From Nitrospira sp. (GTDB lineage Bacteria; Nitrospirota; Nitrospiria; Nitrospirales; Nitrospiraceae), in contig JAJFBJ010000034.1 of assembly GCA_020697375.1 (NCBI GenBank), forward strand, positions 1-41,838: 41,838 nucleotides of DNA. Reading direction: 5' to 3'. A program made the translations under genes and the position numbers. Under the pieces are notes generated by a model. It was not told the DNA's origin, did no database searches, and was given only the letters and a program-made list of their open reading frames with translations. Of the stretch, positions 1-9,660 are shown one piece after another (the stretch's first letter is position 1; each line of letters begins with the position of its first letter).

Positions 1-3000
1 GCGAAATAGAGACCGCTCACGGACGCCGCAGGCCACATGGCGAATGATTCGGTCAGGGTGACACCGCATCGCGATTCCGCCCCCAGCAAGTCGAACAACA
101 GCCGTTTCTCGGTGTGATCCGGACAGGCGGGATAACCCGGAGCCGGACGAATCCCACGATAACGCTCGCGGATCAGTTCTTCGCTCGTATACGAATCCTT
201 GCCTTCATACCCCCATTCGACGCGGGCCCTGTTGTGCAACCACTCCGCGAATGCTTCGGCCAGCCGATCCGCCAGCGCCTTGACCATGATGGAATTGTAA
301 TCGTCATGGTCCTTCTCATACTTGGCGCAGAGCGCCTCCACGCCGATGCCGGTCGTAACGGCAAAGGCCCCTAGAAAATCAACCCGTCCCGATTCCTTCG
401 GGGCGATGAAGTCCGCCAAGGCCAGATTAAACTGATCCGCCGGTTTCTCCATCTGTTGGCGAAGCGTATGGAAAATAGTCTGGACGTCCCGGCGTTCATG
501 ATCCCGGTACACCTCGATATCGTCGCCGATGCTGTTCGCCGGAAAGAATCCATAGACGCCTCGGGCGGTCAATAGTTCACCGCGAATAATTTCTTCGAGC
601 AACGCCTGCGCGTCCGCGAAAAGTTCCTTGGCTTTCGGGCCCACCGTGGCATCCTCGAAAATGCCGGGATAACGCCCCCGCAATTCCCACGTGTGGAAGA
701 AGGGTGACCAGTCGATGTAGGGAACCAATTCACGCAAGGGCAGGCGATCGATACTGCGCAGGCCAGTGAAGGAGGGAGTCGGAATATCGACGCCGCTCCA
801 GTCGGTCGCCAATCGATGGTTCCTGGCCTCGTCCAGTTTGCGCAGGATTTTCGGCCCACGATCCTGATGCGCCTGCCGGACCCGATCGTAATCGGCACGA
901 ATCTGGTTCGTGAAGCGCTCCCGTTGCTCCTCATTGATCAAGTTGCCCACAACTCCGACGGCACGTGACGCATCCAGCACGTGGACGGTCGCATGCCGAT
1001 AGGACGGGGCAATTTTCACGGCCGTATGGGCCTTGCTTGTCGTCGCTCCGCCGATCAGCAGGGGGAGATCGAACCCCTGACGCGTCATTTCCTTGGCCAC
1101 ATGGGCCATCTCATCCAACGATGGAGTAATCAGGCCGCTCAACCCGACCATATCGACTTGCTGCTCGCGAGCCGTCGCCAGAATTTTCTCGCAGGACACC
1201 ATCACGCCGAGATCGATCACCTCATAATTGTTGCATCCCAATACGACGCCCACGATGTTCTTGCCGATATCGTGCACGTCGCCCTTAACGGTCGCGAGCA
1301 GAACCTTCCCATTTGCGCGGGAGTTTCCCAACCGTTGCTTCTCGGCCTCCATGAACGGCATGAGATAGGCCACAGCCTTCTTCATCACCCGCGCGCTTTT
1401 GACCACTTGAGGCAGGAACATTTTCCCCGATCCGAACAGGTCGCCGACGATATTCATACCAGCCATCAAGGGACCCTCAATGACGTCGAGCGGTCTGGCG
1501 CTCTTCTGCCTGGCTTCCTCCACATCCTGATCGATGTAGTCCGTCAACCCCCTCACCAACGCATGCGCCAGCCGTTCCTCAACAGGTCGCGCGCGCCACT
1601 CATCGTCCTTGACGGCCGCCTTGCCCTTCTGCTTGACCGTCTCGGCAAACGTCACCAGCCGCTCCGTCGCATCCGGACGGCGATTCAACAGCACATCTTC
1701 CACCAATGCCAGCAGATCCTTGGGAATCTCCTCATACACAGCCAGCTGGCCGGCATTGACGATTCCCATGTCGAGACCAGCCTGAATCGCGTGATAGAGA
1801 AACGCGGCATGCATCGCTTCGCGCACGACATTGTTGCCGCGGAATGAGAAGGAGATGTTGCTGACCCCGCCGCTCACTTTGGCCAATGGCAAGTGCTGCT
1901 TGATCCATTTCGTCGCTCCGATGAAATCGACGGCGTAATTGTTATGCTCCTCAAGGCCGGTCGCCACGGTGAGGATATTCGGATCGAAAATCACGTCCTG
2001 CGGCGGTACTCCCACTTGTTCCGTAAGCAGATGGTACGACCGTTCGCAAATCTCGATCCGCCGCGCGACGGAGTCGGCCTGGCCGCGCTCATCGAATGCC
2101 ATGACCACCATCGCCGCACCATAGCGGCGGATGAGCCTCGCCTGTTCCAGAAACTTAGCCTCGCCTTCCTTCAGGCTGATCGAATTGACGATCCCCTTGC
2201 CTTGGACGTTGCGAAGGCCTTCTTCGATGACCTCCCATTTCGAACTGTCCACCATGATCGGCACGCGCGCGATATCGGATTCCGCCGCCAGAAGGCGCAG
2301 GAATTTTTCCATGGCCGCCTTGGAATCCAGCATCCCCTCATCCATGTTGATATCGATGATTTGCGCTCCGCCTTCGACCTGCTGGCGAGCCACGGACAAA
2401 GCCTTGTCATAATCGCCGGCCAGGATGAGCTTGGAAAAGGCCGGTGATCCGGTGATGTTCGTGCGTTCGCCGATGTTGACGAAGTTCGATTCAGGCCGCA
2501 CCGTCACCGCTTCGAGACCGCTGAGACGCAAAAACGGCTCGACTTTGGCCGACTGTCTGGGAGGGAGCCCCTGTACCGTCCCGGCAATCGCCCTGATATG
2601 GTCGGGTGTCGTCCCGCAACAGCCGCCGACGATGTTGAGCCAGCCGTTCTGAGCCCATTCACGCAACTGCGGTGCCAGGGACTCCGGGGTTTCAGGGAAT
2701 CCCGTCGGGAGCAACGGGTTCGGCAAACCGGCATTCGGGTGACTGCTTACGGCGATCGGCGCGATCTGGGACAGTTCTTCGATCAGGGGACGCATTTCCT
2801 TCGGCCCCAACGCGCAGTTCATTCCCACGCTGAGCAAGGGAACGTGAGAAATCGAATTCCAGAACCCTTCCACCGTCTGCCCTGAAAATCCGCGATTGCT
2901 TCCGGCCTGAATGAACGTGACCGAGGCCATGATCGGCACTTGCCGCGCCCCCTCCGCGAACAGTTGCTGGATCGCAAAAAATGCGGCCTTGGCATTCAAC

Positions 3001-3551
3001 GTGTCGAAAATGGTCTCGACCAACAGCAAATCGACGCCGCCGTCCAGCAAGCCGCGCACCTGGTCTCCATAGGCCCTCACCAATTCCTGATAGCTCGTTC
3101 CGCGAGCCGCCGCATCATTGGAATCCGTGGATACCGAAGAGGTCTTGGTCGTCGGTCCGATCGCTCCCGCCACAAAACAGCGCCTCCCTGGATGGTTTGC
3201 CATGACCTGCGCCGCGGCGCGGCGCGCGCATTCGGCTCCGCCCTTGGACAATTCATAACCAAGGTCATCCATGCCATAGTCGGCGAGCGACACGGATTGG
3301 GAATTGAAGGTATTCGTCTCGATGATATCCGCCCCGGCTTCGAGATACTGCCGATGGATCTCCTCGATGACGGCCGGCTGGGTGATGTTCAACAGATCGT
3401 TGTGTCCCTTGAGATCCTTATTCCAATCCTTAAATCGCTCTCCGCGAAACGCCGCTTCGTCCAGCTTGTACCGCTGGATCATGGTCCCCATGGCGCCGTC
3501 CAGAATCAGGATGCGCTGTCGCAGGAGTTCGCGAATTTCATGTTCCGGCAT
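1..3551 (-). CDS. metH: Cobalamin-dependent methionine synthase, 3' end beyond window
   Basis: Transfers a methyl group from methyltetrahydrofolate through cobalamin to homocysteine, giving methionine in the cytoplasm. About 1183 codons are visible, against roughly 1230 for the family, so only the last 30 or so residues are missing. The N-terminal homocysteine domain carries the zinc cysteines (NCALGP near residue 243 and GGCCGT with C311/C312). The cobalamin motif DVHDIGK starts at residue 758, with its axial histidine at about 760, as in E. coli. The last visible residues (SVSGLYF) match the activation domain. All checked landmarks lie in one frame, so the gene looks intact. Start: ATG at 3551 ([10 protein letters not shown]) with only a weak purine stretch upstream. 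I saw no cobalamin or SAM riboswitch in the 190 bp before the divergent gene. The family assignment is very secure. Confidence 0.97.
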   Translation of the reverse strand, partial: MPEHEIRELLRQRILILDGAMGTMIQRYKLDEAAFRGERFKDWNKDLKGHNDLLNITQPAVIEEIHRQYLEAGADIIETNTFNSQSVSLADYGMDDLGYELSKGGAECARRAAAQVMANHPGRRCFVAGAIGPTTKTSSVSTDSNDAAARGTSYQELVRAYGDQVRGLLDGGVDLLLVETIFDTLNAKAAFFAIQQLFAEGARQVPIMASVTFIQAGSNRGFSGQTVEGFWNSISHVPLLSVGMNCALGPKEMRPLIEELSQIAPIAVSSHPNAGLPNPLLPTGFPETPESLAPQLREWAQNGWLNIVGGCCGTTPDHIRAIAGTVQGLPPRQSAKVEPFLRLSGLEAVTVRPESNFVNIGERTNITGSPAFSKLILAGDYDKALSVARQQVEGGAQIIDINMDEGMLDSKAAMEKFLRLLAAESDIARVPIMVDSSKWEVIEEGLRNVQGKGIVNSISLKEGEAKFLEQARLIRRYGAAMVVMAFDERGQADSVARRIEICERSYHLLTEQVGVPPQDVIFDPNILTVATGLEEHNNYAVDFIGATKWIKQHLPLAKVSGGVSNISFSFRGNNVVREAMHAAFLYHAIQAGLDMGIVNAGQLAVYEEIPKDLLALVEDVLLNRRPDATERLVTFAETVKQKGKAAVKDDEWRARPVEERLAHALVRGLTDYIDQDVEEARQKSARPLDVIEGPLMAGMNIVGDLFGSGKMFLPQVVKSARVMKKAVAYLMPFMEAEKQRLGNSRANGKVLLATVKGDVHDIGKNIVGVVLGCNNYEVIDLGVMVSCEKILATAREQQVDMVGLSGLITPSLDEMAHVAKEMTRQGFDLPLLIGGATTSKAHTAVKIAPSYRHATVHVLDASRAVGVVGNLINEEQRERFTNQIRADYDRVRQAHQDRGPKILRKLDEARNHRLATDWSGVDIPTPSFTGLRSIDRLPLRELVPYIDWSPFFHTWELRGRYPGIFEDATVGPKAKELFADAQALLEEIIRGELLTARGVYGFFPANSIGDDIEVYRDHERRDVQTIFHTLRQQMEKPADQFNLALADFIAPKESGRVDFLGAFAVTTGIGVEALCAKYEKDHDDYNSIMVKALADRLAEAFAEWLHNRARVEWGYEGKDSYTSEELIRERYRGIRPAPGYPACPDHTEKRLLFDLLGAESRCGVTLTESFAMWPAASVSGLYF

Positions 3552-3741
3552 GACTACCTATGTCTTTCTGCCATCAAGCGTCATGCGTGATGCTGACGGT
3601 ATCGATGACTCTCAAATGGAACGGCCATCATATCGGGAACGGGCTTTTTCCGGCAAGCCATGCGGGGTTTCGCGCCTTGACATTGATGACCCTGGCCGAT
3701 ACGATGCCCGCCATTGTCCGGCCCGAGCCCGAGTTTGTATT

Positions 3742-4521
3742 ATGGCGCATCAGGCAGCGACTCGCCTCTTCATTCTTGTTCTTTTCTGCGTGAGCTTTGT
3801 CCCGCCGTTGGTCGATTCCGCATGGGCCGGACCCTACTTCGAAGACGGATATCTCGGGATCACGCAGGCGGAATTACATGAGAAACTCGGCATGCCGCAA
3901 GCGGTGCGCGACCGCAAGGCGGCCCTGCGCGTCTTCACCTATTATCCGATCGGGGATTGGGATCAATATTTCAAGAAGGTCGTGTCGCCGGAAAACGGAG
4001 AGGACGTCTATACGTTCAAACGCGACGGCATCGATGTGCGCTATTCATTCAGCTATACCTTCGATCCGAACGACCATAACGAACAGCGGCCGCTCTTCGT
4101 TCGTCTGGTGGACATCGAGTTCACTCCTTCGGTGCCCCTGAGCAGAATCCCTCAGCTCGTGCCGGAATTCAAACCGTCCGATGACTCGGCCGCGCCGGTC
4201 TTTCGATCCAACGTCATGCTGTTGTTTTTTACAGGAACTTCCTCGGAGGACGCACGTTTCATCGTGAGGGAAAAGGGAAAAGAATCGCTCGACTGGTCAC
4301 TGACCTTTCAGATGTTCACCCTGCAGGGATTACCTGATCCGCTGACATCGAAAGCGCTCATCGATCGCATGGAAATCAGCACGCAGAGCCTGTCGCTGGT
4401 CAAGATGCGCCTCAGGAACACGCATGACCCCATTCTCAACCCCTACTCCAAAGACTTCGCTCTGCAAAAGCCGCCCCCTCCGGTCACGAGAAAAGTTCCG
4501 GTTCCCAAATATGCAGAGTAG
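3742..4521 (+). CDS. Secreted protein of unknown function
   Basis: I do not recognise the family. The chosen ATG gives 259 residues beginning with a clear signal peptide: a short basic start, then a hydrophobic stretch LFILVLFCVSF and a likely cleavage site after AWAG, so it should be exported. The open frame extends upstream into metH, but that part is antisense to metH and I left it out. The mature part is rich in Phe, Asp and Pro and has an ITQAELHEKLG segment resembling the start of the small lipoprotein fold in which a residue pair sets 'how a gene family folds', but this is weak. The C-terminus is Pro/Lys rich. The gene diverges from metH and converges with the gene at 4610. The ribosome site is poor, so the start is only probable. 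Confidence 0.75.
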   Translation: MAHQAATRLFILVLFCVSFVPPLVDSAWAGPYFEDGYLGITQAELHEKLGMPQAVRDRKAALRVFTYYPIGDWDQYFKKVVSPENGEDVYTFKRDGIDVRYSFSYTFDPNDHNEQRPLFVRLVDIEFTPSVPLSRIPQLVPEFKPSDDSAAPVFRSNVMLLFFTGTSSEDARFIVREKGKESLDWSLTFQMFTLQGLPDPLTSKALIDRMEISTQSLSLVKMRLRNTHDPILNPYSKDFALQKPPPPVTRKVPVPKYAE

Positions 4522-4530
4522 TGAAACGTC

Positions 4531-4611
4531 GACCCTGATTATTCACAATCGGAAAAGCCCCCATGGGCCGGAACAACCGGACCACGGCAAGAGTCATGAA
4601 TAGTCCGGGTC
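4531..4611. terminator. Inverted repeat between convergent genes
   Basis: Two 15-base arms (4531-4545 and 4597-4611) are complementary at 13 of 15 positions, GACCC...TATTCA against TGAATA...GGGTC, with a 51-base loop. It lies between two convergent genes and touches the stop of the minus-strand gene, so a bidirectional terminator or a decayed repeat element is plausible. There is no U-tract, so a classical intrinsic terminator is not demonstrated. Confidence 0.4.
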
Positions 4612-5263
4612 AGGGGTTCTGCGGTTCGACTTGATCCAATTGGCCGGCCGTTCGCTCGTTTTGCAGCCTAAAGCTTTGCTCGACTTTGGTTTTCATCTGT
4701 CTCATGACGTTCTCCTGCCCCGCCTCAGCCGCCTGCGAAGAAGAATTTCCAACCACATTCGCTGCCATGGTTCCGGCGAAATACATTTGATAGGCGGCAG
4801 TCACGCAAACAAGCATCATCAGACACTTGGAGAGCAGTCGCACCGCGGGATTGGAGCTGAGAAACATCCATAGCAGCAGCACCGACCAGCAGACGGCTGC
4901 CGCGATGACGATCGCGGTTTGATGGGGCGTGAGCCCCTTGATCGGATGTGACGAGACCTTCTGCGCGAGGGCCGTCAGCAACTTCTCCATCACATTTTGA
5001 GAAGACGGCATTCTGCCGACAGTCCTTTCCTTTTCTCCCAAGGCCGCGCCTGACGGTCCGGGCTCCGGCTCGGCCATGACTCGCACTCGCCCGCGAAGCT
5101 CGGTCGGCACCTGCCGCAAATTATCGGTCATCACCACTTGACCCTGTGAATCCGTGTAGACGTAAAGAGTTCCCGCCTCCGCCACCGTTCCCACCAGCGA
5201 GATCAGACCTAATCCCGCAAGGATGGAGGCCGCACGTCGGCCGGCGCTGAATAATGATCCCAT
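4610..5263 (-). CDS. DUF4124-like membrane protein
   Basis: A 217-residue protein with an N-terminal signal or anchor segment (AASILAGLGLISLVGTVAEA) followed by TLYVYTDSQGQVVMTDN, which looks like the start of a DUF4124 domain, a small periplasmic module of unknown role. Two further hydrophobic segments lie around residues 115-165 (AIVIAAAVCWSVLLLWMF and LMMLVCVTAAYQMYF), so it is probably an inner-membrane protein with a periplasmic N-terminal domain. The ATG at 5263 is preferred over an upstream in-frame GTG at 5278, because a GGAGGGAAGG ribosome site sits just before the ATG. Function unknown. Confidence 0.7.
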   Translation of the reverse strand: MGSLFSAGRRAASILAGLGLISLVGTVAEAGTLYVYTDSQGQVVMTDNLRQVPTELRGRVRVMAEPEPGPSGAALGEKERTVGRMPSSQNVMEKLLTALAQKVSSHPIKGLTPHQTAIVIAAAVCWSVLLLWMFLSSNPAVRLLSKCLMMLVCVTAAYQMYFAGTMAANVVGNSSSQAAEAGQENVMRQMKTKVEQSFRLQNERTAGQLDQVEPQNP

Positions 5264-5434
5264 GGTCCTTCCCTCCACCGTTCTACCTTAAGAATAGCAG
5301 GTCGAGGAAAAGACGAAGGGCAGTAATCGCCCTTCCCGCGGCTGTTTCAGGTCCCTTGACGGACCGAAAAACGATTGTTTAGCATGCAGCAGTGATCGGG
5401 CGCTTCTCCCACATTCGATGACGGAAGGATTTTC

Positions 5435-5887
5435 GTGACGGACCAGACGACCGCTGCCACCCCTGTTTCATCCATGCCCCCGGAAACCGAACCCACGCCC
5501 TTTATCCGCCAGCGGCCGGTCCGGATCATCATCTATGCGTTTCTTGTCCTGTTCGTTCTCAGCATGATCGCATTCCGTTTCGTGCCCGGCTGGCTGGACC
5601 CTGACTTTTCGAAGCACATCGAAAGCCATCGGGTGATGGTGGGGATGGATCGCCAGCAAGTGTTGAAAGCCTGGGGCGGACCCAATACGATGAATGTGTC
5701 CCATACCAGCGACGGGTTGCGACGGGAGGAATGGATTTTTGAAGATTGGGAAAGCCCGGCGGTCGTGAAACACCGCTATTTGTATTTCGAGGAAGGAAAA
5801 TTGATCGGCGGGCATTTCTCAGGATCGGATGTCCGCCTCCCACTCCCCTCCGTGCCAGAAATGGTCAAGCCACCTGGACATCCCTAG
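5435..5887 (+). CDS. Single-pass membrane protein, SmpA/OmlA-like fold suspected
   Basis: A 150-residue protein starting with GTG behind a GGAAGG ribosome site. A Pro/Thr-rich cytoplasmic segment is followed by one membrane helix (IIIYAFLVLFVLSMIAF, about residues 31-50). The outer domain contains HRVMVGMDRQQVLKAWGGPN, the 'small number followed by GxP' pattern typical of SmpA/OmlA-type periplasmic modules, and a strand-rich W-x-Y-x-F region. I infer an envelope protein of unknown function. A dispersed palindrome (copy A) begins directly after the stop codon. Confidence 0.7.
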   Translation: MTDQTTAATPVSSMPPETEPTPFIRQRPVRIIIYAFLVLFVLSMIAFRFVPGWLDPDFSKHIESHRVMVGMDRQQVLKAWGGPNTMNVSHTSDGLRREEWIFEDWESPAVVKHRYLYFEEGKLIGGHFSGSDVRLPLPSVPEMVKPPGHP

Positions 5888-6001
5888 GAGGGCATTGAAA
5901 AAGACCGCCTCGGGCCTTCACTCGCTGCGGCCTTGCCTGGGACAAAGCGCATCTTGGCGTTCCGGGTTGGGCGGGGAAGACGGTCGCCTTTTTGAACCGC
6001 C
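5888..6001. repeat. Dispersed palindromic element, copy A (divergent)
   Basis: Starts right after the stop codon at 5885-5887 with GGGCATTGAAAAAG and ends with CTTTTTGAACCGCCTGC. The interior shares CTCGCTGCGGCC..GGGACAAAGCGC with copy C near 11630-11665. It is the most diverged full-length member. The 85 bases after it, up to 6086, hold nothing I recognise. Confidence 0.6.
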
Positions 6002-6086
6002 TGCGGACACCTCAATGAAGGTCGCAGCCGGATCTACCCTTTCTGCCGAGTTGGCTCACAATGATTCCTAAGCAACCTCCTACCGG

Positions 6087-6356
6087 TCATTCCGCCTCGT
6101 CGTCGGTCGCTTCGCGTATCTGAAGAGCGAGGCGGCTCAAGAGGATTTCGGCCTTCAGTCGATCTCGCTCTTCCACCATCACGCGGCTGCATAGCAACGA
6201 AACCCCTGGATAGAGCGCCCCGATATGTTCATGATGCACGGCATAGCGGATGCCGTTGCCGTCGAGCAGGCTTTTGATCAGGGCCAGTTCACCGACATCT
6301 CCCGGCTCACACAACGTCACCAGCTTCGCAGAATTCGACCGGCTGCTGCTCGGCAT
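6087..6356 (-). CDS. DUF2007-type small protein
   Basis: An 89-residue protein matching the DUF2007 'putative signal transducing protein' pattern: VTLCEPGDVGELALIKSLLD, then GIRYAVHHEH, then a hydrophobic VMV segment. These small cytoplasmic proteins have no established biochemical role. The ATG at 6356 is chosen over an upstream ATG at 6383 because GGAGGAG lies just before it. A gene-free stretch of about 230 bases follows upstream (6357-6616 counting the leader), in which I see no convincing gene. Confidence 0.7.
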   Translation of the reverse strand: MPSSSRSNSAKLVTLCEPGDVGELALIKSLLDGNGIRYAVHHEHIGALYPGVSLLCSRVMVEERDRLKAEILLSRLALQIREATDDEAE

Positions 6357-6616
6357 CACTGACTCCTCCGGTTGGCGGTTCATCGCGCCTCGTGAACCAT
6401 GGGCTGTCAGACACCGGGCCGCCCTGGTGAAGGACAGTGCGCGAATCGTTGCAATTATTCCGTATGGTTACTACACTGACCTATGAACAATGAAGAGGCG
6501 CGCCCGCAAGAGCATTCCTCAGGAAACCACAGCAGGCGCGAACGGGTGGAGGCGATCAAGAATTCAAGGGAAACCGCATCCCTGCAATGGCCAATGGCGC
6601 CATTGTGCAGCGTCGA

Positions 6617-6901
6617 TCATGGGGTTTCGGTTATCTGAACGCGCCGTTCCTTCCCGGCTCCACCCGAAACGGTTAAGACTCGCTTCCATTCGCGCACTTG
6701 GTAGATCGCCCAGGCCTGTGGTTCGTTCTTGTAGAAGGCCTCGGGATCTTCCCCCGAAGCATTGAGATAGATCGGTTCCGTAAAACCCTCGTCCAGGACA
6801 TAATCCAGCAGGCAGTCGGTCGTGAACCCCTTGCCCTGCAGAGACACTTCAGCAAGGAAGTTAAGAATTTCGTCGGAGTCCTGAATGGTAATGGGCTTCA
6901 T
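6617..6901 (-). CDS. Small hypothetical protein
   Basis: A 94-residue acidic protein beginning MKPITIQDSDEILNFL. I do not recognise the family. The text YLNASGEDPEAFY and WAIYQVREWKRVL suggests a compact alpha/beta protein. It has no signal peptide or membrane segment. The ORF could extend 25 codons further upstream, but that would run into the divergent gene at 6949, so the internal ATG at 6901 is preferred. Its ribosome site is weak. Confidence 0.55.
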   Translation of the reverse strand: MKPITIQDSDEILNFLAEVSLQGKGFTTDCLLDYVLDEGFTEPIYLNASGEDPEAFYKNEPQAWAIYQVREWKRVLTVSGGAGKERRVQITETP

Positions 6902-6948
6902 GTCATCGATGGCTGATTGTAGCCAGTGAGAAAGAGGGAAGGCAAGGC

Positions 6949-7701
6949 ATGGCACAGAAGATACTGAGCAGGACACAATTTCTTGAACGCCTGTTGACCA
7001 TCATGGATCACAAGCACCACTGGGCCTGGCCGGTCATCACGGGACCCGGGATCACGAAAACCCAACTGAAGCTGCATTACCAGCAGGAGTTCCTCGTCTA
7101 TGTCCGGGACTTCCCCGTGCTGTTGGCTCGAGTCCATGGTCAGAATCCGCCTCCCGATGTACGGCGCATGTTGGCGGAAAACATCTATGAGGAGGATACC
7201 GGCGGTCTTTCCTTCGGCCGCTCCCACCCGGAGTTATTCAATGAGATGATGCGCGGCCTGGGCTTCAACCCCCAAGAATTTCAGGACGCCACACTCCTTC
7301 CGGCCAGCGCGAGGTACCGGGCATGGCTGGAGAAGGTCACGGCCAGCCGCGACTGGGTCATCGGCGCGGCCGCACTGGCGATATTTGTCGAGGGAAGTAT
7401 CAAAGACCGCCAGGAAATCAAAGAACCGTCCAAGCCGAAGAGCGAGGCCGACATCGAAGCCTATATCGACGCCCATCCCCTCGTTCAGCACCATCGTATC
7501 GACAGGCGGCACATGGACTTGATCCGGGCACACCAGAAGGTGGAAGCCGGTCATCGCCAGGACGCTTATACGATGGTGATCACCCATGCCGAAAGTAAAA
7601 GCCGGCAGAAGGCGGTCCTGGATTGCGTCACGCAAGGCCTCTCACTGTGGATGAAATATCGCGACGGCGTCGCCAAGGCTTGTAAGTTGAACAGGCCATG
7701 A
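6949..7701 (+). CDS. CADD/PqqC-like diiron oxygenase, possible para-aminobenzoate synthase
   Basis: A 250-residue all-helical protein of the TenA/PqqC/heme-oxygenase-like fold. Seen: an early helix with HHWAWP, the ENIYEEDTGG segment (candidate metal ligand E81), H93 in RSHPELF, E148 in IFVEGS, and H181-x3-D185-x2-H188, which matches the HxxxDxxH metal motif of the CADD family. Known for the family: Chlamydia CADD and the Nitrosomonas homolog provide para-aminobenzoate for folate, consuming a tyrosine of the protein itself. I infer the same cytoplasmic role here. Pyrroloquinoline quinone synthesis (PqqC) is the alternative, but no other pqq gene is nearby. The stop overlaps the next start (ATGA), so the two genes are translationally coupled. 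Confidence 0.8.
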   Translation: MAQKILSRTQFLERLLTIMDHKHHWAWPVITGPGITKTQLKLHYQQEFLVYVRDFPVLLARVHGQNPPPDVRRMLAENIYEEDTGGLSFGRSHPELFNEMMRGLGFNPQEFQDATLLPASARYRAWLEKVTASRDWVIGAAALAIFVEGSIKDRQEIKEPSKPKSEADIEAYIDAHPLVQHHRIDRRHMDLIRAHQKVEAGHRQDAYTMVITHAESKSRQKAVLDCVTQGLSLWMKYRDGVAKACKLNRP

Positions 7702-8600
7702 CCATAGCCTTGAGATCATTGCTGCTATCCTTTGTTTCTTTCTGGTTTCTCCTGACCATCGTCCCTCAGCCATCAGGTCTCGCTGCTTCAGGCCCGGACG
7801 ACATGCTGCTGGTCCCGGCCGGTGAGTTTACGATGGGTACCTCGGCAGGCAGTGACGGCCTGCCTGATGAGCGCCCATTGCGCCTGGTTTTTTTAAACGC
7901 ATTCTGGATCGATCGATACGAAGTCACGAATGAAGCCTATCAACGGTTCGTCCAAGCCACGGGTCATCAGGCGCCTGCCCATGCCAGCCAGGCATCGACA
8001 TTATGGGAACACAATGCGCCGCTGCCCGGAATCGAACAGCATCCCGTCGTGAATGTGAGCTGGCTCGATGCCGTGGACTTCTGCCGCTGGGCCCAGAAAC
8101 GGTTGCCGACCGAAGCGGAATGGGAAAAGGCCGCGCGGGGAACGGACGGCCGAACATACCCCTGGGGCAACGAATGGGACTTCGACAAAGGGAACAGCGC
8201 CAGCTATTGGGCGAGGCGCACCGTGCACTTTGCCGACAGCACGGAATGGGAAGCCTTCTGGATCAAAGGGGCAGGAGCAGGCATCTCCAAGGAGAAAGGC
8301 ATCAAGGGCGAGATTCTGACGTTGCCGGTCGGCAGCTTCCCTCACGGCGCCAGTCCCTATGGGGCATTGGACCTGGCCGGGAATGCCGCCGAATGGGTGC
8401 AGGATTGGTACAACCCGAATTACTACTCAACTGCGCCGCTGACTGACCCACAAGGTCCGTGGCGCGGAGCCATCAAAGCCATGCGAGGGGGCTCCTGGCT
8501 TAAACCGGCGATCAGCCTGCGCACGACCGACCGCGACTGGGGCACGATGGACAGTCACCCGTCCGGAACCGGATTCCGTTGCGCACGGGATGCCTATTGA
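7698..8600 (+). CDS. Exported SUMF1/formylglycine-generating-enzyme-like protein
   Basis: A 300-residue protein with an N-terminal signal peptide (SLLLSFVSFWFLLTIV) and a complete FGE-sulfatase/SUMF1 module: VPAGEFTMGT, the DERP segment, FWIDRYEVTN, PVVNVSWLDAVDFCRW, KRLPTEAEWEKAARG, YPWGNEWD, LAGNAAEWVQDWY, MRGGSW and a terminal GTGFRCA. This fold includes formylglycine-generating enzymes, ergothioneine and hercynine enzymes, and many modules with no known catalysis. The catalytic cysteine pair of true FGEs is not evident to me, so I infer a non-FGE secreted role. It overlaps the CADD-like gene by four bases. Confidence 0.85.
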   Translation: MTIALRSLLLSFVSFWFLLTIVPQPSGLAASGPDDMLLVPAGEFTMGTSAGSDGLPDERPLRLVFLNAFWIDRYEVTNEAYQRFVQATGHQAPAHASQASTLWEHNAPLPGIEQHPVVNVSWLDAVDFCRWAQKRLPTEAEWEKAARGTDGRTYPWGNEWDFDKGNSASYWARRTVHFADSTEWEAFWIKGAGAGISKEKGIKGEILTLPVGSFPHGASPYGALDLAGNAAEWVQDWYNPNYYSTAPLTDPQGPWRGAIKAMRGGSWLKPAISLRTTDRDWGTMDSHPSGTGFRCARDAY

Positions 8601-8638
8601 ACCTTGCGTGCGCGACTGATGACCGGCGATTCCGCTTC

Positions 8639-9301
8639 TCACCGTCCGCCCTTCAAGATGAACTCCACCGCTTCGACCTGCACCACCGGCATGATCAGCC
8701 CTTGCCCTTCTTTTTCATGCGAAAAGTCGTACAGCAGGGATTCCTCGGGAATGAGCCGGCCGAACATGAGCACATCGATCGCCACCGGTTCTCCACTGCG
8801 TAGTCGCTCGTTGAGACGCGCCGTATCGTGACCTGCCAAGGCGACGAGTGTGGCAGGCAGATCTTCCGGCTTGAATCGCACCTCTCCCCAGTCGGTTCGG
8901 TTGAACTTGGGTCCCAATGCCACGCGGAAACCACCGCTTTGATCGTCGAACCGGGACAGCTCCCCGATCCATAGAAACGCAATGCGCCATTGCAACGCCG
9001 CCCGTCCTTCACGCCTGGCGTCACGCTCGCGGTTCAGCGCGAATAATCGTTCATCATGGTCCGGATCATGGTGGCCCTTTCCGTAGATCGAAGTCCAGTC
9101 CGGCGGGGCGCTGTCCAGTTCACGGAGAAACCGTTCAATCGCCGGCTGATCGAGCAAGATATGGCTGCCGGCAGGAAGGGTACTCAAGGCCGCATCAAGC
9201 CCCCTCTGCAGAGGGCGGACGCCAATCGGTTCGACGGCAAGGGCCGCCGTGGGCGCGAGACAGCCTGGGAACCAAAGGGCCAGGATAATCACCCAGCGCA
9301 C
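8639..9301 (-). CDS. Exported protein of unknown function
   Basis: A 220-residue protein starting with GTG and a signal peptide (WVIILALWFPGCLAPTAALA). The mature part is soluble, with acidic and basic stretches (HHDPDHDERLFALNRERDARR) and a C-terminal EAVEFILKGG. I do not recognise a domain. It is the last gene of a three-gene minus-strand operon behind the FmdB-type protein and a 112-residue protein, separated from the latter by 13 bases. Confidence 0.65.
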   Translation of the reverse strand: MRWVIILALWFPGCLAPTAALAVEPIGVRPLQRGLDAALSTLPAGSHILLDQPAIERFLRELDSAPPDWTSIYGKGHHDPDHDERLFALNRERDARREGRAALQWRIAFLWIGELSRFDDQSGGFRVALGPKFNRTDWGEVRFKPEDLPATLVALAGHDTARLNERLRSGEPVAIDVLMFGRLIPEESLLYDFSHEKEGQGLIMPVVQVEAVEFILKGGR

Positions 9302-9314
9302 GTCGATGATGATC

Positions 9315-9653
9315 CTATGATGAGGCGGCGGGAGCCAATAAACGCTGAAACAACTCGCGGAGATCTCTGGTTGCCGGATGGTCCCAGGACAGCACCCCCG
9401 CCTCGATGAGCACCTCCAGGCGCGGCACGGGATCCAGTCGAACCAGGACAGCGGAGTCGAAGGACTGCGACTTCAACACCTGGGCATAGACCCCCAGCCA
9501 GGATTCTGTCACAGCCCGTAATCCGGCATCGGTCGGCTTCATCCTCCCGAGCCTGACCTCTTGAAGCAACTTGATCAAGGGGTCGGACTGCGCAAGCGTT
9601 CCGATTGCCCGTCGTATCTGTTCCTCGTGATCAGCCATCTTGTCAGTAGGCAT
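9315..9653 (-). CDS. Small hypothetical protein in fmdB operon
   Basis: A 112-residue helical protein (EEQIRRAIGTL, LIKLLQEVRLGRM, RDLRELFQRLLAP) with no signal peptide. Family not recognised. It begins 7 bases after the stop of the FmdB-like gene, so it is probably co-transcribed with it. The ATG at 9653 has a GCAGGG site upstream. A second ATG at 9638 is possible but less well placed. Confidence 0.6.
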   Translation of the reverse strand: MPTDKMADHEEQIRRAIGTLAQSDPLIKLLQEVRLGRMKPTDAGLRAVTESWLGVYAQVLKSQSFDSAVLVRLDPVPRLEVLIEAGVLSWDHPATRDLRELFQRLLAPAASS

Positions 9654-9660
9654 ACCCTGC

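Noticed and set aside
981..3590. Several long plus-strand open frames over metH
   Set aside because: All are antisense to metH, whose frame holds the family motifs; no ribosome sites or family text in the antisense frames.
3552..3741. Cobalamin or SAM riboswitch upstream of metH
   Set aside because: I looked for the conserved B12-box and S-box cores in the leader and did not find them; the leader is short.
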